NCBI GenBank assembly: GCA_910577035.1
Contig: CAJTKW010000022.1
Span: 4,792-63,209 of the forward strand
DNA length: 58,418 nucleotides
Direction: 5' to 3'
Source of the DNA: an uncultured Acetatifactor sp.
Lineage (GTDB): Bacteria > Bacillota > Clostridia > Lachnospirales > Lachnospiraceae
Shown here: positions 1 to 7,639 of the stretch, in pieces
How positions within the stretch are numbered: position 1 is the first letter of the stretch
Layout: every line of letters begins with the position of its first letter
Translations under genes and position numbers: made by a program
The notes under the pieces: model-generated
Seen by the model: the letters and a program-made list of their open reading frames with translations, nothing else
Told to the model about the DNA's origin: nothing
The model's database searches: none

Positions 1-61
1 AAACGCATCTGTGGCTATGGGTGTTTTATCTTATGAAATTGTGAGGCAGAAGAGGGGATGA
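1..61 (+). CDS. rlmB: 23S rRNA (guanosine-2'-O-)-methyltransferase RlmB, C-terminal end only
   Basis: Only the last 19 codons are present, read from base 2 to a TGA at 59-61. The peptide NASVAMGVLSYEIVRQKRG matches the usual end of SpoU-family methyltransferases of the RlmB type, in which an N(A/V)SVA helix is followed by a YE(I/V)xRQ(R/K)RG tail. RlmB methylates a guanosine in the peptidyl-transferase loop of 23S rRNA. In Clostridia rlmB commonly precedes sigH, which is what follows here, and this supports the call. The 5' part lies outside the window. Confidence 0.7.
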   Translation, partial: NASVAMGVLSYEIVRQKRG

Positions 62-211
62 GGAATTTCTGAGATTAAAAAAAATTACCGGGTGCACCTG
101 TTCGCTTTGGTTTCAGAGATTGTTTGTGCTCCAAGAGGCAGGCATTGCCCTTTCCCGGGGGTATGTGGGACAGGGGGGACGCGGAAAGGGCGGAACGCGG
201 AAAGGACGGAC

Positions 212-838
212 ATGGCAGGAAAATATTCCGAATATGAGCAGTATACGGATGATGAACTGATTGACAGGCTCCGCAGGGGAGAGGAGCCGATCATGGACTA
301 TATCTGTGTGAAATATAAGAATCTGGTGCGAAGCAAGGCAAAGTCCATGTTTATTCTGGGCGCGGACAATGAGGACCTGATCCAGGAGGGCATGATCGGT
401 TTGTTTAAGGCGGTCCGGGACTATGATATGGGCCGGGACGCCAGTTTTTATACCTTTGCGGAGCTGTGTATCAGCAGGCAGATGTATACGGCGGTGCAGG
501 CTTCCAAGCGGAGGAAGCATCAGCCCCTGAATACATATGTGTCCTTAGACAGCGGGAAGCCTGCGGCTGAGGGGGATGAGAAGGAGGAGGTAAGGCTCAG
601 TGATCTGCTGGCGGATAAGGCGGAGCTTTCCCCGGAGGAACTGTTTCTGGACAAGGAGCGGGTGGATTATCTGGAAAAAGCCATAGAGAATCAATTGAGC
701 GATTTTGAACGCCAGGTTCTGGATCTGTATCTCACCGGCATGGGCTACGGGCAGATTGCCCGAGTGTTAGGCAGGGATGAAAAGGCCACGGACAACGCGC
801 TGCAGCGCCTGAAGGCCAAAATACGGAAAATGCTGTAA
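212..838 (+). CDS. sigH: RNA polymerase sigma-H factor (early sporulation/transition state)
   Basis: A 208-residue sigma-70 family protein. Region 2 is clear: a YKNLVRSKAKSMF segment, then GADNEDLIQEGMIGLFKAVRDYD, the region 2 core of SigH. The C-terminal half holds a region 4 helix-turn-helix (LSDFERQVLDLYLTGMGYGQIARVLG). SigH directs the switch into sporulation and post-exponential genes in endospore formers. The reading frame stays open back to 92, but ATG at 212 fits the family length and sits just after AAAGGA; the upstream codons are low-complexity and do not look coding. It lies 150 bp after rlmB, the usual Clostridia neighbour. Confidence 0.85.
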   Translation: MAGKYSEYEQYTDDELIDRLRRGEEPIMDYICVKYKNLVRSKAKSMFILGADNEDLIQEGMIGLFKAVRDYDMGRDASFYTFAELCISRQMYTAVQASKRRKHQPLNTYVSLDSGKPAAEGDEKEEVRLSDLLADKAELSPEELFLDKERVDYLEKAIENQLSDFERQVLDLYLTGMGYGQIARVLGRDEKATDNALQRLKAKIRKML

Positions 839-892
839 ATGTCCCGGGCCGGTAGTTAATACTTTTTTTAGAAAATGCAAATAATTCCTATA

Positions 893-922
893 TTGACCTT
901 GCAAGACAGGGCGGCATATAAT
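893..922 (+). promoter_or_regulatory. Sigma-A-type promoter for the RND exporter
   Basis: TTGACC (893-898), an 18-bp spacer and TATAAT (917-922), about 60 bp before the exporter start at 985. It lies in the sigH-exporter gap, so the exporter is probably transcribed on its own. Confidence 0.6.
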
Positions 923-984
923 GGACGGAGAATGTGAAGGAAGGTACTCTGCAGCCGGTTTTCGTCAGAGACAGGAGATAAAAT

Positions 985-3900
985 ATGCCGAAATTCAGTG
1001 TGAAAAAACCGTTTACCATACTTGTGATGGTGATTGTAATCATGATTCTGGGAGTGGTCAGTCTGAGCAGTATGACCACGGATCTGCTTCCGGAGATGAA
1101 TCTTCCTTATATGATTGTGATAACCACGTATCCCGGTGCCAGCCCGGAACGGGTAGAAGCTTCCGTCTGTGAGCCCATGGAGAGAGCCCTGGGCTCTATT
1201 TCCGGCGTCAAGAATGTCTATAGTATGTCCTATGAAAATTATGGTATTGTACAGATGGAGTTCGTGGATGGGACGGATATGGATTCGGCCATGGTGAAGG
1301 TGTCCAGCTCTCTGGACGCCGTGGAAGCGGCGCTGCCGGATGAATGCGGGACGCCTTCTATCATGGAGATCAGCATGGATATGATGGCATCCGTCTATCT
1401 GGCAGTGGCTTTTGACGGTATGGATATTCAGGAAACCTCCCGCTTTGTGGAGGATACGGTGATCCCTTTCCTGGAAAGACAGGAGGGCATTACCAGCATT
1501 TCTTCCATCGGCCTGGTGGAAAATTCCATTGTGGTGGAGCTGAGCGAGGAAAAGGTCGAAAAGCTGAACGAGAAGATCCTTGCCAGGGCCAGCAGCGCAT
1601 TTGAGGAGGCGGCGGTGCAGCTGGAAGAGGCGGCGAAGCAGCTGGAGGATGCCGAAAAGGCTGTCAAGGGAAACCGTCAGGAGATGGCAAATGGCCAGAA
1701 AGAGCTGAACAGCGGGAAGCAGGAGCTGGAAGAAAACAAAAAGGGTCTGGAGGACGGCAGAAAGGAGCTGGATACCCAGAAAGACGCCACGGTTCAAAAG
1801 CTGGCAGAGACAAAACGGGATCTGTTGACGGCAAAGACCAATCTGGAGTCCTCCAGGATGAGCCTGAGCACAAATCTTGCCATGGTGCAGCAGATTGATG
1901 CTGCCCTGAGCAAAATGCAGTCAGGGACAGATGTGGTGGTCACTGCGCCCGGTAAGTATGAGGAGCTGATGGGGCCCTATGCACCGTCGGGCTCTGTGTC
2001 GGGAGGTGATGCAGATCCCGACGGCGGGGAGAAGAAACCCGGGGAAGGAGCTTCGGACGGCGGGGAGGGTCGGGCCGGGGAGGGAGCTCCGGACGGCGGA
2101 GAAGAGCAGGCCGGGGAAGGAGCTCCGGACGGCGGAGAAGAGCAGCCGGAGGAAAAACCAGGCAAGGCCGAACCGGATGAAGCCACGAAGGCAGAGGTGG
2201 AAAAGCTGAAGGCAGAGTATCTGAGCAGCGACGTGGTCAAGCAGCTCAGAAGCAGTGATAATCAAGTAATCGTTACGATGATCCAGGATCTGGAAAAGGC
2301 AGACTGGACGAATCCTGATTCCTACAGGGAGGTGCATACCAAACTGGTGGTGGTTTCCGGGGGGGCGTCCGTTTTAAACAGTATGCTGGATGCACTTACC
2401 GGCGGCCTGGACCGGATTGAATATGAGCAGAACGTCAATGCCAATCTGCAGACAATTGAGGCAGCATTGGTGCAGGTCAATGCAGGACTGGTGGAGGTGG
2501 AAAAGGGTGAGATAGAGGCGGCTTTGCAGTTTTCAGAAGCGGCCAATCAGATCACCATGGGACAATATCAGATAGGAATGATGGAATCCCAGCTGGATTC
2601 CGCGCAGGAGCAGCTTAATTCCGGAAAGGGTTCCCTGAAGGATGCCGAGAAGCAGATCGAGGACGGCTGGGAGGAATATTATGCCGCACTGGAGAATTTT
2701 GAAATACAGAAGGAGGAGGCCCTTCGGGCGGCCAATGCGGATCAGCTGCTGAATATCAATACCCTGGCACAGTTGATCTATGCCCAGAATTTCGCTATGC
2801 CTGCAGGCTATGTGGAAGACAGGGAGGCCAACTCCTGGCTGCTGAAGATCGGGAACAATTTTGAGAGCATTGAGGAGCTGGCAGATGTGGTGCTGGTGGA
2901 TATGGAGGGTATCGGGGAAGTCCGGCTGAAGGATGTGGCGGATATTACCGTCATTGATAATTCGGACATCAGTTACGCCAGGCTGGACGGCAATGACGGT
3001 ATTATTCTGTCGGTTTTCAAGGGCTCCACTTCGGGGACGAATGAGGTCAGCAGGAACATCAGGGCGGCGGTGGACCAGCTGACAACGGAATATCCCGAGC
3101 TGTCTGTCATGACTCTCGTGGATCAGGGTGATTACATTACCATGATTATCAACGGCGTGCTGCAGAGCATGATCTGGGGGGCGGCGCTGGCAATCATTGT
3201 CCTGGCTCTCTTCCTGAAGGATGTAAAGCCTACGCTGGTGGTGGCGGTGAGCATTCCCCTGTCTGTCCTCACGGCGCTGGTATTGATGTATTTTTCGGGA
3301 ATATCCCTGAATATGATGTCCCTTGCGGGTCTGGCGCTGGGCATCGGCATGCTGGTGGACAATTCCATTGTCGTCATAGAGAATATTTACCGCCTGCGCT
3401 CCAAGGGCGTAGCTGCCGCCAGAGCGTCCGTACAAGGTACAAAGCAGGTGGCAGGGGCGATCATTGCTTCTACACTGACTACCGTGAGCGTGTTTGCCCC
3501 CATGCTCTTTACGACCGGCACGGTACGGGAGCTGATGATGCCCATCAGCCTGACCATTATTTTTACCCTGTGCGCGTCTCTTGTGATTGCCATGACCGTG
3601 GTGCCTGCCACCGGTTCCACACTGCTTAAGGATTCCCGGGAGAAGAAGCATCCCTGGTTTGAAAAGGTACAGGATGTTTATGGAAAGATGCTGGAATTCT
3701 GCCTGAAGGTAAAGGTGCTGCCGCTTACCGTTGCCATTGCGCTTCTGGTATTCAGTATCTGGGCAGTGATGAGGATGGGTATCGTCATGATACCGGAGAT
3801 GACCTCCAATCAGATCCAGATTTCCGTACAGATGCCGGAGGATGCGGAGAAAGACACCTGTTATGAAACGGCTGACCAGGTGATGGATACCATTCTGGCC

Positions 3901-5370
3901 GTGGACGGCGTGGAGAGCGTGGGCGCAATGTCCGGCGGTTCCATGTCGCTGGTGGCATCCACTGCAGGAAGCTCGGATAATTATACTTCCTATTCCTTTA
4001 TGGTCATAACGGAGAATAAGGATGCGGGAGAGGATGAAGTGAAGAGGATCTGCGCGGATATTGTATCGGGAACGTCTGCTTTAGACTGTCAGGTGTCTGT
4101 TTCCACCGGGATGTCGGAAATGAGTTCCATGATGGGTTCCGGGCTTTCCATTAATGTATATGGGTCCGATCTGGATACGCTGACATCCATTACGGAAGAC
4201 ATTATGGAAATCGTGGATACCATAGAGGGATTTACGAATATATCCAACGGGCAGGAAGAACCGGATCAGGTCATCCATTTGATCCTGAACAGGGATGCAG
4301 CCATGAAGCAGGGCCTGACGGCGGCACAGATCTTTGCGGAAATCAGCGGCAGCCTGACGGAATCGGCCACTGCCGCTACGGTGACTGTGGACGGCGTGGA
4401 AATGGAAATTGTGGTGAAGGATGTCAGGGATCCCCTGACCAAGGAGAATATTCTGGACTACAGCTTTGAAAAGCAGGCCACCGATGAAAACGGCAACAGT
4501 ATTACGGAGGATCATTTCCTTTCGGAATTTGCGGAGATCAGGATAGAGGACGGGGTCCAGTCCATTCAGCGAGAGAACCAGAGCCGATATATGACGGTGA
4601 CGGCTTCCGTAGAGGAAGGCTATAATGCAACCCTGTTGTCCAGGGAGCTTGAGCCCCTGCTGGAGCAGTACCGGCTCCCTTCCGGCTACAGCATGGATTC
4701 CGTGGGAGAATCCGATACGGTAAACCAGATGGTGGTGCAGATGGCGAAGGTGCTGCTGATGGGTCTGGCGTTCATTTATCTGGTGATGGTGGCCCAGTTC
4801 CAGAGCCTGTTAAGTCCGTTTATTGTCCTGTTTACGGTGCCGCTGGCATTTACGGGAGGCCTGATCGGGCTGCTGGTTATGGGAGAACCGCTTTCCGTGA
4901 TGGGAATGATGGGATTCGTGGTTCTGCTGGGCACTGTGGTAAATAACGGTATCGTGTTTGTAGATTATGTAAATCAGCTGAGAATAGGGGGCCTTGAGCG
5001 CAGGGATGCGTTGATTGCCACCGGAAAGACCAGGATGCGTCCGATTTTAATGACGGCGCTGACTACCATACTTGCCATGGCAAGCCTGCTGTTTGGCGAT
5101 GATCTGTCCAGCCAGATGTCCAGGGGCATGGCTATTGTGGTGGCAGGAGGGCTTGCTTATGCGACTTTAATGACCCTGTTCATCATTCCGGTCATGTACG
5201 ATATTCTCTTTAAGAAGAAACCGGTCAATGTGGACATCGGACGTGAGGATCTGGACGACGTGCCGGATGATGCGTCAGATTATCTGAGGCTGAAGGCGGA
5301 ACGAGGGGATTGGAGCGGCCGGCCGGAGGAGACGAAACGGGGAATACGGCGGAGGAAAAGGAGGGAATAA
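985..5370 (+). CDS. RND-superfamily efflux permease with long coiled-coil insertion
   Basis: 1461 residues, against about 1030-1050 for AcrB-type permeases. It has the N-terminal helix, the PGASPERVE porter motif, two blocks of transmembrane helices, and GIGMLVDNSIVVIENIYR, the TM4 segment with the conserved Asp of the proton relay. The second half repeats the pattern with VVLLGTVVNNGIVFVDYVNQL. The extra length is an insert of about 385 residues (roughly 200-585) in the first extracytoplasmic porter domain, made of Glu/Lys/Gln-rich heptad helices around an acidic Gly/Pro repeat. No adaptor or outer-membrane gene is adjacent, as expected in a Gram-positive. Substrate unknown. ATG 985 follows GGAGATAAAAT. 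Nearest family: Firmicutes AcrB/MdtB-like permeases. Confidence 0.85.
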   Translation: MPKFSVKKPFTILVMVIVIMILGVVSLSSMTTDLLPEMNLPYMIVITTYPGASPERVEASVCEPMERALGSISGVKNVYSMSYENYGIVQMEFVDGTDMDSAMVKVSSSLDAVEAALPDECGTPSIMEISMDMMASVYLAVAFDGMDIQETSRFVEDTVIPFLERQEGITSISSIGLVENSIVVELSEEKVEKLNEKILARASSAFEEAAVQLEEAAKQLEDAEKAVKGNRQEMANGQKELNSGKQELEENKKGLEDGRKELDTQKDATVQKLAETKRDLLTAKTNLESSRMSLSTNLAMVQQIDAALSKMQSGTDVVVTAPGKYEELMGPYAPSGSVSGGDADPDGGEKKPGEGASDGGEGRAGEGAPDGGEEQAGEGAPDGGEEQPEEKPGKAEPDEATKAEVEKLKAEYLSSDVVKQLRSSDNQVIVTMIQDLEKADWTNPDSYREVHTKLVVVSGGASVLNSMLDALTGGLDRIEYEQNVNANLQTIEAALVQVNAGLVEVEKGEIEAALQFSEAANQITMGQYQIGMMESQLDSAQEQLNSGKGSLKDAEKQIEDGWEEYYAALENFEIQKEEALRAANADQLLNINTLAQLIYAQNFAMPAGYVEDREANSWLLKIGNNFESIEELADVVLVDMEGIGEVRLKDVADITVIDNSDISYARLDGNDGIILSVFKGSTSGTNEVSRNIRAAVDQLTTEYPELSVMTLVDQGDYITMIINGVLQSMIWGAALAIIVLALFLKDVKPTLVVAVSIPLSVLTALVLMYFSGISLNMMSLAGLALGIGMLVDNSIVVIENIYRLRSKGVAAARASVQGTKQVAGAIIASTLTTVSVFAPMLFTTGTVRELMMPISLTIIFTLCASLVIAMTVVPATGSTLLKDSREKKHPWFEKVQDVYGKMLEFCLKVKVLPLTVAIALLVFSIWAVMRMGIVMIPEMTSNQIQISVQMPEDAEKDTCYETADQVMDTILAVDGVESVGAMSGGSMSLVASTAGSSDNYTSYSFMVITENKDAGEDEVKRICADIVSGTSALDCQVSVSTGMSEMSSMMGSGLSINVYGSDLDTLTSITEDIMEIVDTIEGFTNISNGQEEPDQVIHLILNRDAAMKQGLTAAQIFAEISGSLTESATAATVTVDGVEMEIVVKDVRDPLTKENILDYSFEKQATDENGNSITEDHFLSEFAEIRIEDGVQSIQRENQSRYMTVTASVEEGYNATLLSRELEPLLEQYRLPSGYSMDSVGESDTVNQMVVQMAKVLLMGLAFIYLVMVAQFQSLLSPFIVLFTVPLAFTGGLIGLLVMGEPLSVMGMMGFVVLLGTVVNNGIVFVDYVNQLRIGGLERRDALIATGKTRMRPILMTALTTILAMASLLFGDDLSSQMSRGMAIVVAGGLAYATLMTLFIIPVMYDILFKKKPVNVDIGREDLDDVPDDASDYLRLKAERGDWSGRPEETKRGIRRRKRRE
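2041..2148 (+). repeat. Three tandem 36-bp units inside the RND gene
   Basis: Units at 2041-2076, 2077-2112 and 2113-2148 each encode a 12-residue acidic stretch of the form GEGAxDGGExxx. They keep frame and lie between the two coiled-coil halves of the insert, so they probably form a flexible linker whose copy number can vary. Confidence 0.85.
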
Positions 5371-5411
5371 TAGAAAGATCAGAGGAAAAACAGAGATATT
5401 AAAAAATATAG

Positions 5412-5440
5412 TTGACAACCCCAAGGGTGTTTGCTATAAT
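5412..5440 (+). promoter_or_regulatory. Consensus sigma-A promoter of tRNA-Thr
   Basis: Perfect TTGACA (5412-5417), 17-bp spacer, perfect TATAAT (5435-5440), 46 bp before the mature tRNA 5' end. Such strong promoters are typical of stable RNA genes. Confidence 0.9.
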
Positions 5441-5486
5441 GAATGACGGTGATTGCAGGAGGCGTAAGCCTCCCGGGTTACCTGAT

Positions 5487-5559
5487 GCTGCTGTGGCTCA
5501 GTCGGTAGAGCGTCGCATTGGTAGTGCGGAGGTCACGGGTCCGATTCCCGTCAGCAGCT
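5487..5559 (+). tRNA. tRNA-Thr (anticodon GGT)
   Basis: A full cloverleaf can be folded by eye. Acceptor arms are GCTGCTG and CAGCAGC with discriminator T, the D arm is GCTC/GAGC, the anticodon stem TCGCA/TGCGG encloses loop TTGGTAG with anticodon GGT (reads ACC/ACT), and the T arm is ACGGG/CCCGT. The 3' CCA is not encoded. It has its own promoter and terminator, so it is a single-gene transcript. tRNA genes are frequent integration sites, and the AT-rich accessory patch begins directly after it. Confidence 0.95.
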
Positions 5560-5563
5560 TTGA

Positions 5564-5596
5564 AAAGCCTTGAGTATTCAGGGCTTTTTTGTTTTT
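5564..5596 (+). terminator. Intrinsic terminator of tRNA-Thr
   Basis: A 10-bp stem, AAAGCCTTGA (5564-5573) with TCAGGGCTTT (5578-5587), one G-U pair, loop GTAT, followed by a T-rich tract to 5596. Confidence 0.9.
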
Positions 5597-5644
5597 GCGT
5601 GGTAGTTCATTGCGGCCTGTAATATGGAATTTGTTTGAATTTTG

Positions 5645-5857
5645 TCAGCGCCATGTAAAAGTCAGAAAAAGAAACTCTGAGCACAAAATTTTACAATTGG
5701 ATAAGGAATTAGTACCACCGTCTTTTTGTGCTTTAATATGGTGTGCTTCCCATGCTCCTCTTTCGCTTTCTGAGCGGTTGTTATATACCAATTGTTTTCC
5801 ACATGCTTCGCATTTACCTTTTGCGCTATTCCAAGCATCATCATTAGACATAAGCAT
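5645..5857 (-). pseudogene. Truncated HNH endonuclease remnant
   Basis: The - strand frame encodes CEACGKQLV, then GAWEAHHIKAQKDGGT and SNCKILC. This is the zinc-knuckle, AHH and N elements of small HNH nucleases. The family continues after ILC with a second Cys and a His (xxCH); here the frame instead runs into an unrelated SEFLFLTFTWR and stops, so the last zinc/catalytic element is missing. The 70-residue ORF is AT-rich, unlike its neighbours, and convergent to the tRNA terminator. It is probably debris of a mobile element. The start may be Met1 (5857) or Met3 (5851). Confidence 0.55.
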
Positions 5858-5952
5858 TTATCTTTGCATTTCCGACATAAAATAATTTGACGTGCAATAA
5901 TGACCATAAAAATAAAAGTACGAAAAACCATACGAAATTATGAGGTGATACT

Positions 5953-6192
5953 ATGTTAGCAGTAAAGAGCATGGAAGTGCGTGAAAATTTTAAAGAATGG
6001 TGCAATAAAGTAATAGACGGTGAGACACTTATTGTATCAAGACCCAAAAATGAAAATGTAGTAATTGTATCTGAAAAAGAATATAATGAAATAGTAAAAG
6101 CAAAAAGGAATGCGGAATATCTAAAAAATTGGACCATAGCTTTGCCCAGCTGGAAAATGGTGAAGTTATCCATAAGTCACTCGATGAATTGA
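5953..6192 (+). CDS. YefM/Phd-family antitoxin, frame broken near the C-terminus
   Basis: The N-terminal 57 residues are a good YefM DNA-binding domain (VRENFKEWCNKVIDGETLIVSRPK, then VVIVSEKEYNEIVK). After NAEYLK the frame ends in an unrelated tail. The next frame encodes LDHSFAQLENGEVIHKSLDE followed by LRAMIDE and a TGA at 6210-6212. That is the normal toxin-binding tail of YefM, so the gene is shifted by one base in the A6 run at 6123-6128. A_AAA_AAT (6123-6129) is a possible -1 slippery heptamer that would restore the tail. GAGGTG lies before ATG 5953. The repaired gene would overlap the toxin start (ATGAATGA), the usual TA coupling. It may be dead, slipping, or a homopolymer sequencing error. 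Confidence 0.75.
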   Translation: MLAVKSMEVRENFKEWCNKVIDGETLIVSRPKNENVVIVSEKEYNEIVKAKRNAEYLKNWTIALPSWKMVKLSISHSMN

Positions 6193-6208
6193 GGGCTATG
6201 ATTGATGA

Positions 6209-6469
6209 ATGATTCCAACATTTCCCCGGATGCAATGGCGGAATTCATGGATTGGATTAAAAAAGGATAAGAAAACAGCAAATAAAATTTACTCGTTGAT
6301 TGAAGATATACGAAGAAGCGGGGCAATGCAAGGCATTGGAAAGCCGGAGCCGCTAAAACATCGTCCAGGATATTCCAGACGGATTGATGAAATAAACCGA
6401 TTGGTGTACGATATTGACGAATTGCAGAATATTAAAATCATATCATGCACAGGACATTACGATGATTAA
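6209..6469 (+). CDS. YoeB/Txe-family mRNA interferase toxin, N-terminal frameshift
   Basis: From about residue 18 the protein is a clear YoeB/Txe toxin: KKDKKTANKIYSLIEDIRR, then GKPEPLKH, RRIDEINRLVYDI and the C-terminal CTGHYDD. These carry the Glu, Arg, His and Tyr expected for ribosome-dependent mRNA cleavage. The normal N-terminus (ISPDAMAEFMDWIKK) is encoded from ATG 6205 in the previous frame. That frame stops soon after the A6 run at 6259-6264; one A fewer would join the two frames into a normal-length toxin. As written, translation from 6209 gives an altered N-terminus. It pairs with the YefM gene just upstream, which is also broken at an A6 run. Confidence 0.7.
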   Translation: MIPTFPRMQWRNSWIGLKKDKKTANKIYSLIEDIRRSGAMQGIGKPEPLKHRPGYSRRIDEINRLVYDIDELQNIKIISCTGHYDD

Positions 6470-6639
6470 AATACCAAACCGGCTTGTTGTAGGCTTTTTG
6501 TTAGAATCTTGTTCGTAAAGTTACAGCGGACAATGAAAAAAGACGCAAAGCTGTGAAAAGGACTCCGCTAAAATACAGCGTTTCACGCAGCATCAGGCAA
6601 AACAGGGATAACCGGCATAACAGTATGACAGGCAGTGTC

Positions 6640-6930
6640 TTAAAAATATATATTCTGAGATCTTTTCATGAGAAACCTGACAGGGTAACCCTTTTCGTCG
6701 CAAATAGAGCGAACCACATCCTCGGCGGCATCCACCATGTTTTCATTGACACAGATAATACATAAATTCTTTTTGCGGCGGAAGATGGAGGGCTTTACCC
6801 AGCGGATAAAGTAGGAGATACGCTCCTTCAGAAGCTGGCGCTCGATGAGCTGTTTGCATTCCAGGTCGGAAATTTCGCAGAGCTCAATTTCATTGTTCAC
6901 CTTTAAGGTAGTATACAAAGGCTGTTCCAT
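6640..6930 (-). CDS. Uncharacterised 96-residue protein
   Basis: I do not recognise a family. The protein starts MEQPLYTTLKVNNEIE, is rich in charged residues and has Cys residues in CEISDLECKQL and LCIICV. A central KPSIFRRKKNLCIICVNENM segment resembles a short strand-turn module. ATG at 6930 has GAGGTG seven bases upstream on the - strand, and a sensible length and composition support a real gene. It lies between the toxin gene and the palindromic repeats, and its promoter would have to read out of the repeat region. No function is proposed. Confidence 0.6.
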   Translation of the reverse strand: MEQPLYTTLKVNNEIELCEISDLECKQLIERQLLKERISYFIRWVKPSIFRRKKNLCIICVNENMVDAAEDVVRSICDEKGYPVRFLMKRSQNIYF

Positions 6931-6965
6931 GATGTCACCTCATTTATAAAGATATGGCAGAATCC

Positions 6966-7025
6966 AGGGAGCACGAAGTGCGACAGACGCGGAGCGTCTG
7001 GATTCTTGAGTATATTATATCATAT
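6966..7025 (+). repeat. 60-bp palindromic repeat, copy 1
   Basis: Identical at 59 of 60 positions to 7091-7150. It holds two nested hairpins, GCAC-GAA-GTGC and CAGACGC-GGA-GCGTCTG, followed by TTGAG and an AT-rich tail. With flanking bases an outer stem AATCCAG/CTGGATT can also form, giving a branched fold. It resembles REP-like elements rather than any coding feature. Confidence 0.9.
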
Positions 7026-7078
7026 CAGCAGGAAATCAAGCGCGAAAGGAATGAGCATTTGATTTCACCTGATATGAT
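7019..7078 (+). repeat. Long inverted repeat between the two 60-bp copies
   Basis: The left arm (7019-7039) pairs with the right arm (7059-7078) over about 20 bp, with one bulge and a mismatch, around a 19-base loop. It overlaps the end of repeat copy 1. The stretch 6931-7184 therefore holds no gene but is almost entirely palindromic. Confidence 0.75.
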
Positions 7079-7090
7079 AACGAAAGAATC

Positions 7091-7150
7091 AGGGAGCACG
7101 AAGTGCGACAGACGCGGAGCGTCTGGATTCTTGAGTATATTATATCACAT
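7091..7150 (+). repeat. 60-bp palindromic repeat, copy 2
   Basis: Second copy, 125 bp downstream of copy 1 in direct orientation, with one difference near its end (TCACAT against TCATAT). It lies just upstream of the promoter for the small gene at 7249. Confidence 0.9.
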
Positions 7151-7184
7151 ATACCCGGAAATGTGCAATGGCGTAGATCGTTAC

Positions 7185-7213
7185 TTTACGAGGAAAATTT
7201 TGTGTGGTAGAAT
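7185..7213 (+). promoter_or_regulatory. Probable promoter for the 7249 gene
   Basis: TTTACG (7185-7190), 17-bp spacer, TAGAAT (7208-7213). It is weaker than consensus but well placed, 36 bp before the start codon. Confidence 0.45.
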
Positions 7214-7248
7214 TATCTTAACTATAAAAAGCGGAAGGAGTGTACGAT

Positions 7249-7527
7249 ATGGATTTCTTTGATAAGCTGGGGGACGCCATCACGGAGACGGGCGCCAAGA
7301 TCGCCGATAAGGCAAAGGAAACGGCGGAGATTGTCAGCCTGAAGAACCAGATCTCTACCTGTGAGGAGGTAATCAGGAAGAATTACGCGGAGATCGGAAA
7401 GCTGTATTATGAGCGGTACCATGAGGAACCGAAGGAATTCCTGGAGAAGCAGTGCCGGGCGATAGAAAACGCCCAGAAGGGGATTGAAGAGCTGCACAAA
7501 AAGATCGAAGAGATCAAGGGCTTATAA
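7249..7527 (+). CDS. Small coiled-coil protein of unknown function
   Basis: 92 residues starting MDFFDKLGDAITETGAKIAD. It is almost entirely helical and charged, with heptad-like spacing (SLKNQISTCEEVIRKNYAEI, then AIENAQKGIEELHKKIEEIK). No transmembrane segment or catalytic motif is visible. A GTG at 7240 is in frame, but ATG 7249 has the ribosome site GGAAGGAG (7233-7240) at ideal spacing. It seems to be a single-gene unit with a promoter at 7185 and a hairpin terminator at 7550. Short proteins of this look are common in Lachnospiraceae and have no assigned role that I know. Confidence 0.8.
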   Translation: MDFFDKLGDAITETGAKIADKAKETAEIVSLKNQISTCEEVIRKNYAEIGKLYYERYHEEPKEFLEKQCRAIENAQKGIEELHKKIEEIKGL

Positions 7528-7549
7528 AGAGGAACGGGAAATAAGGACG

Positions 7550-7582
7550 AAGCGCCATGGCATCGGATCGGCCATGGCGCTT
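7550..7582 (+). terminator. Hairpin terminator between convergent genes
   Basis: A perfect 11-bp stem AAGCGCCATGG/CCATGGCGCTT (7550-7560 and 7572-7582) between the + gene ending at 7527 and the - strand PBP gene ending at 7640. The T-tract is short (TTTCC). A second hairpin, TGTGCGCC/GGCGCACA (7587-7607), follows, so the pair may serve both directions. Confidence 0.65.
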
Positions 7583-7639
7583 TCCTTGTGCGCCCCAGGG
7601 GCGCACATTTCTATAACTACAATCCAAGGGAGCAGGTTA

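Noticed and set aside
6966..7150. Possible CRISPR array
   Set aside because: Only two copies, 60 bp each, each internally palindromic, with a 65-bp palindromic spacer and no cas gene.
5540..7300. tRNA 3'-end duplicate marking an attachment site
   Set aside because: I looked for a second copy of the T-arm/acceptor end (CCCGTCAGCAGC) downstream and found only GTCAGC near 5645, which is too short to support an att site.
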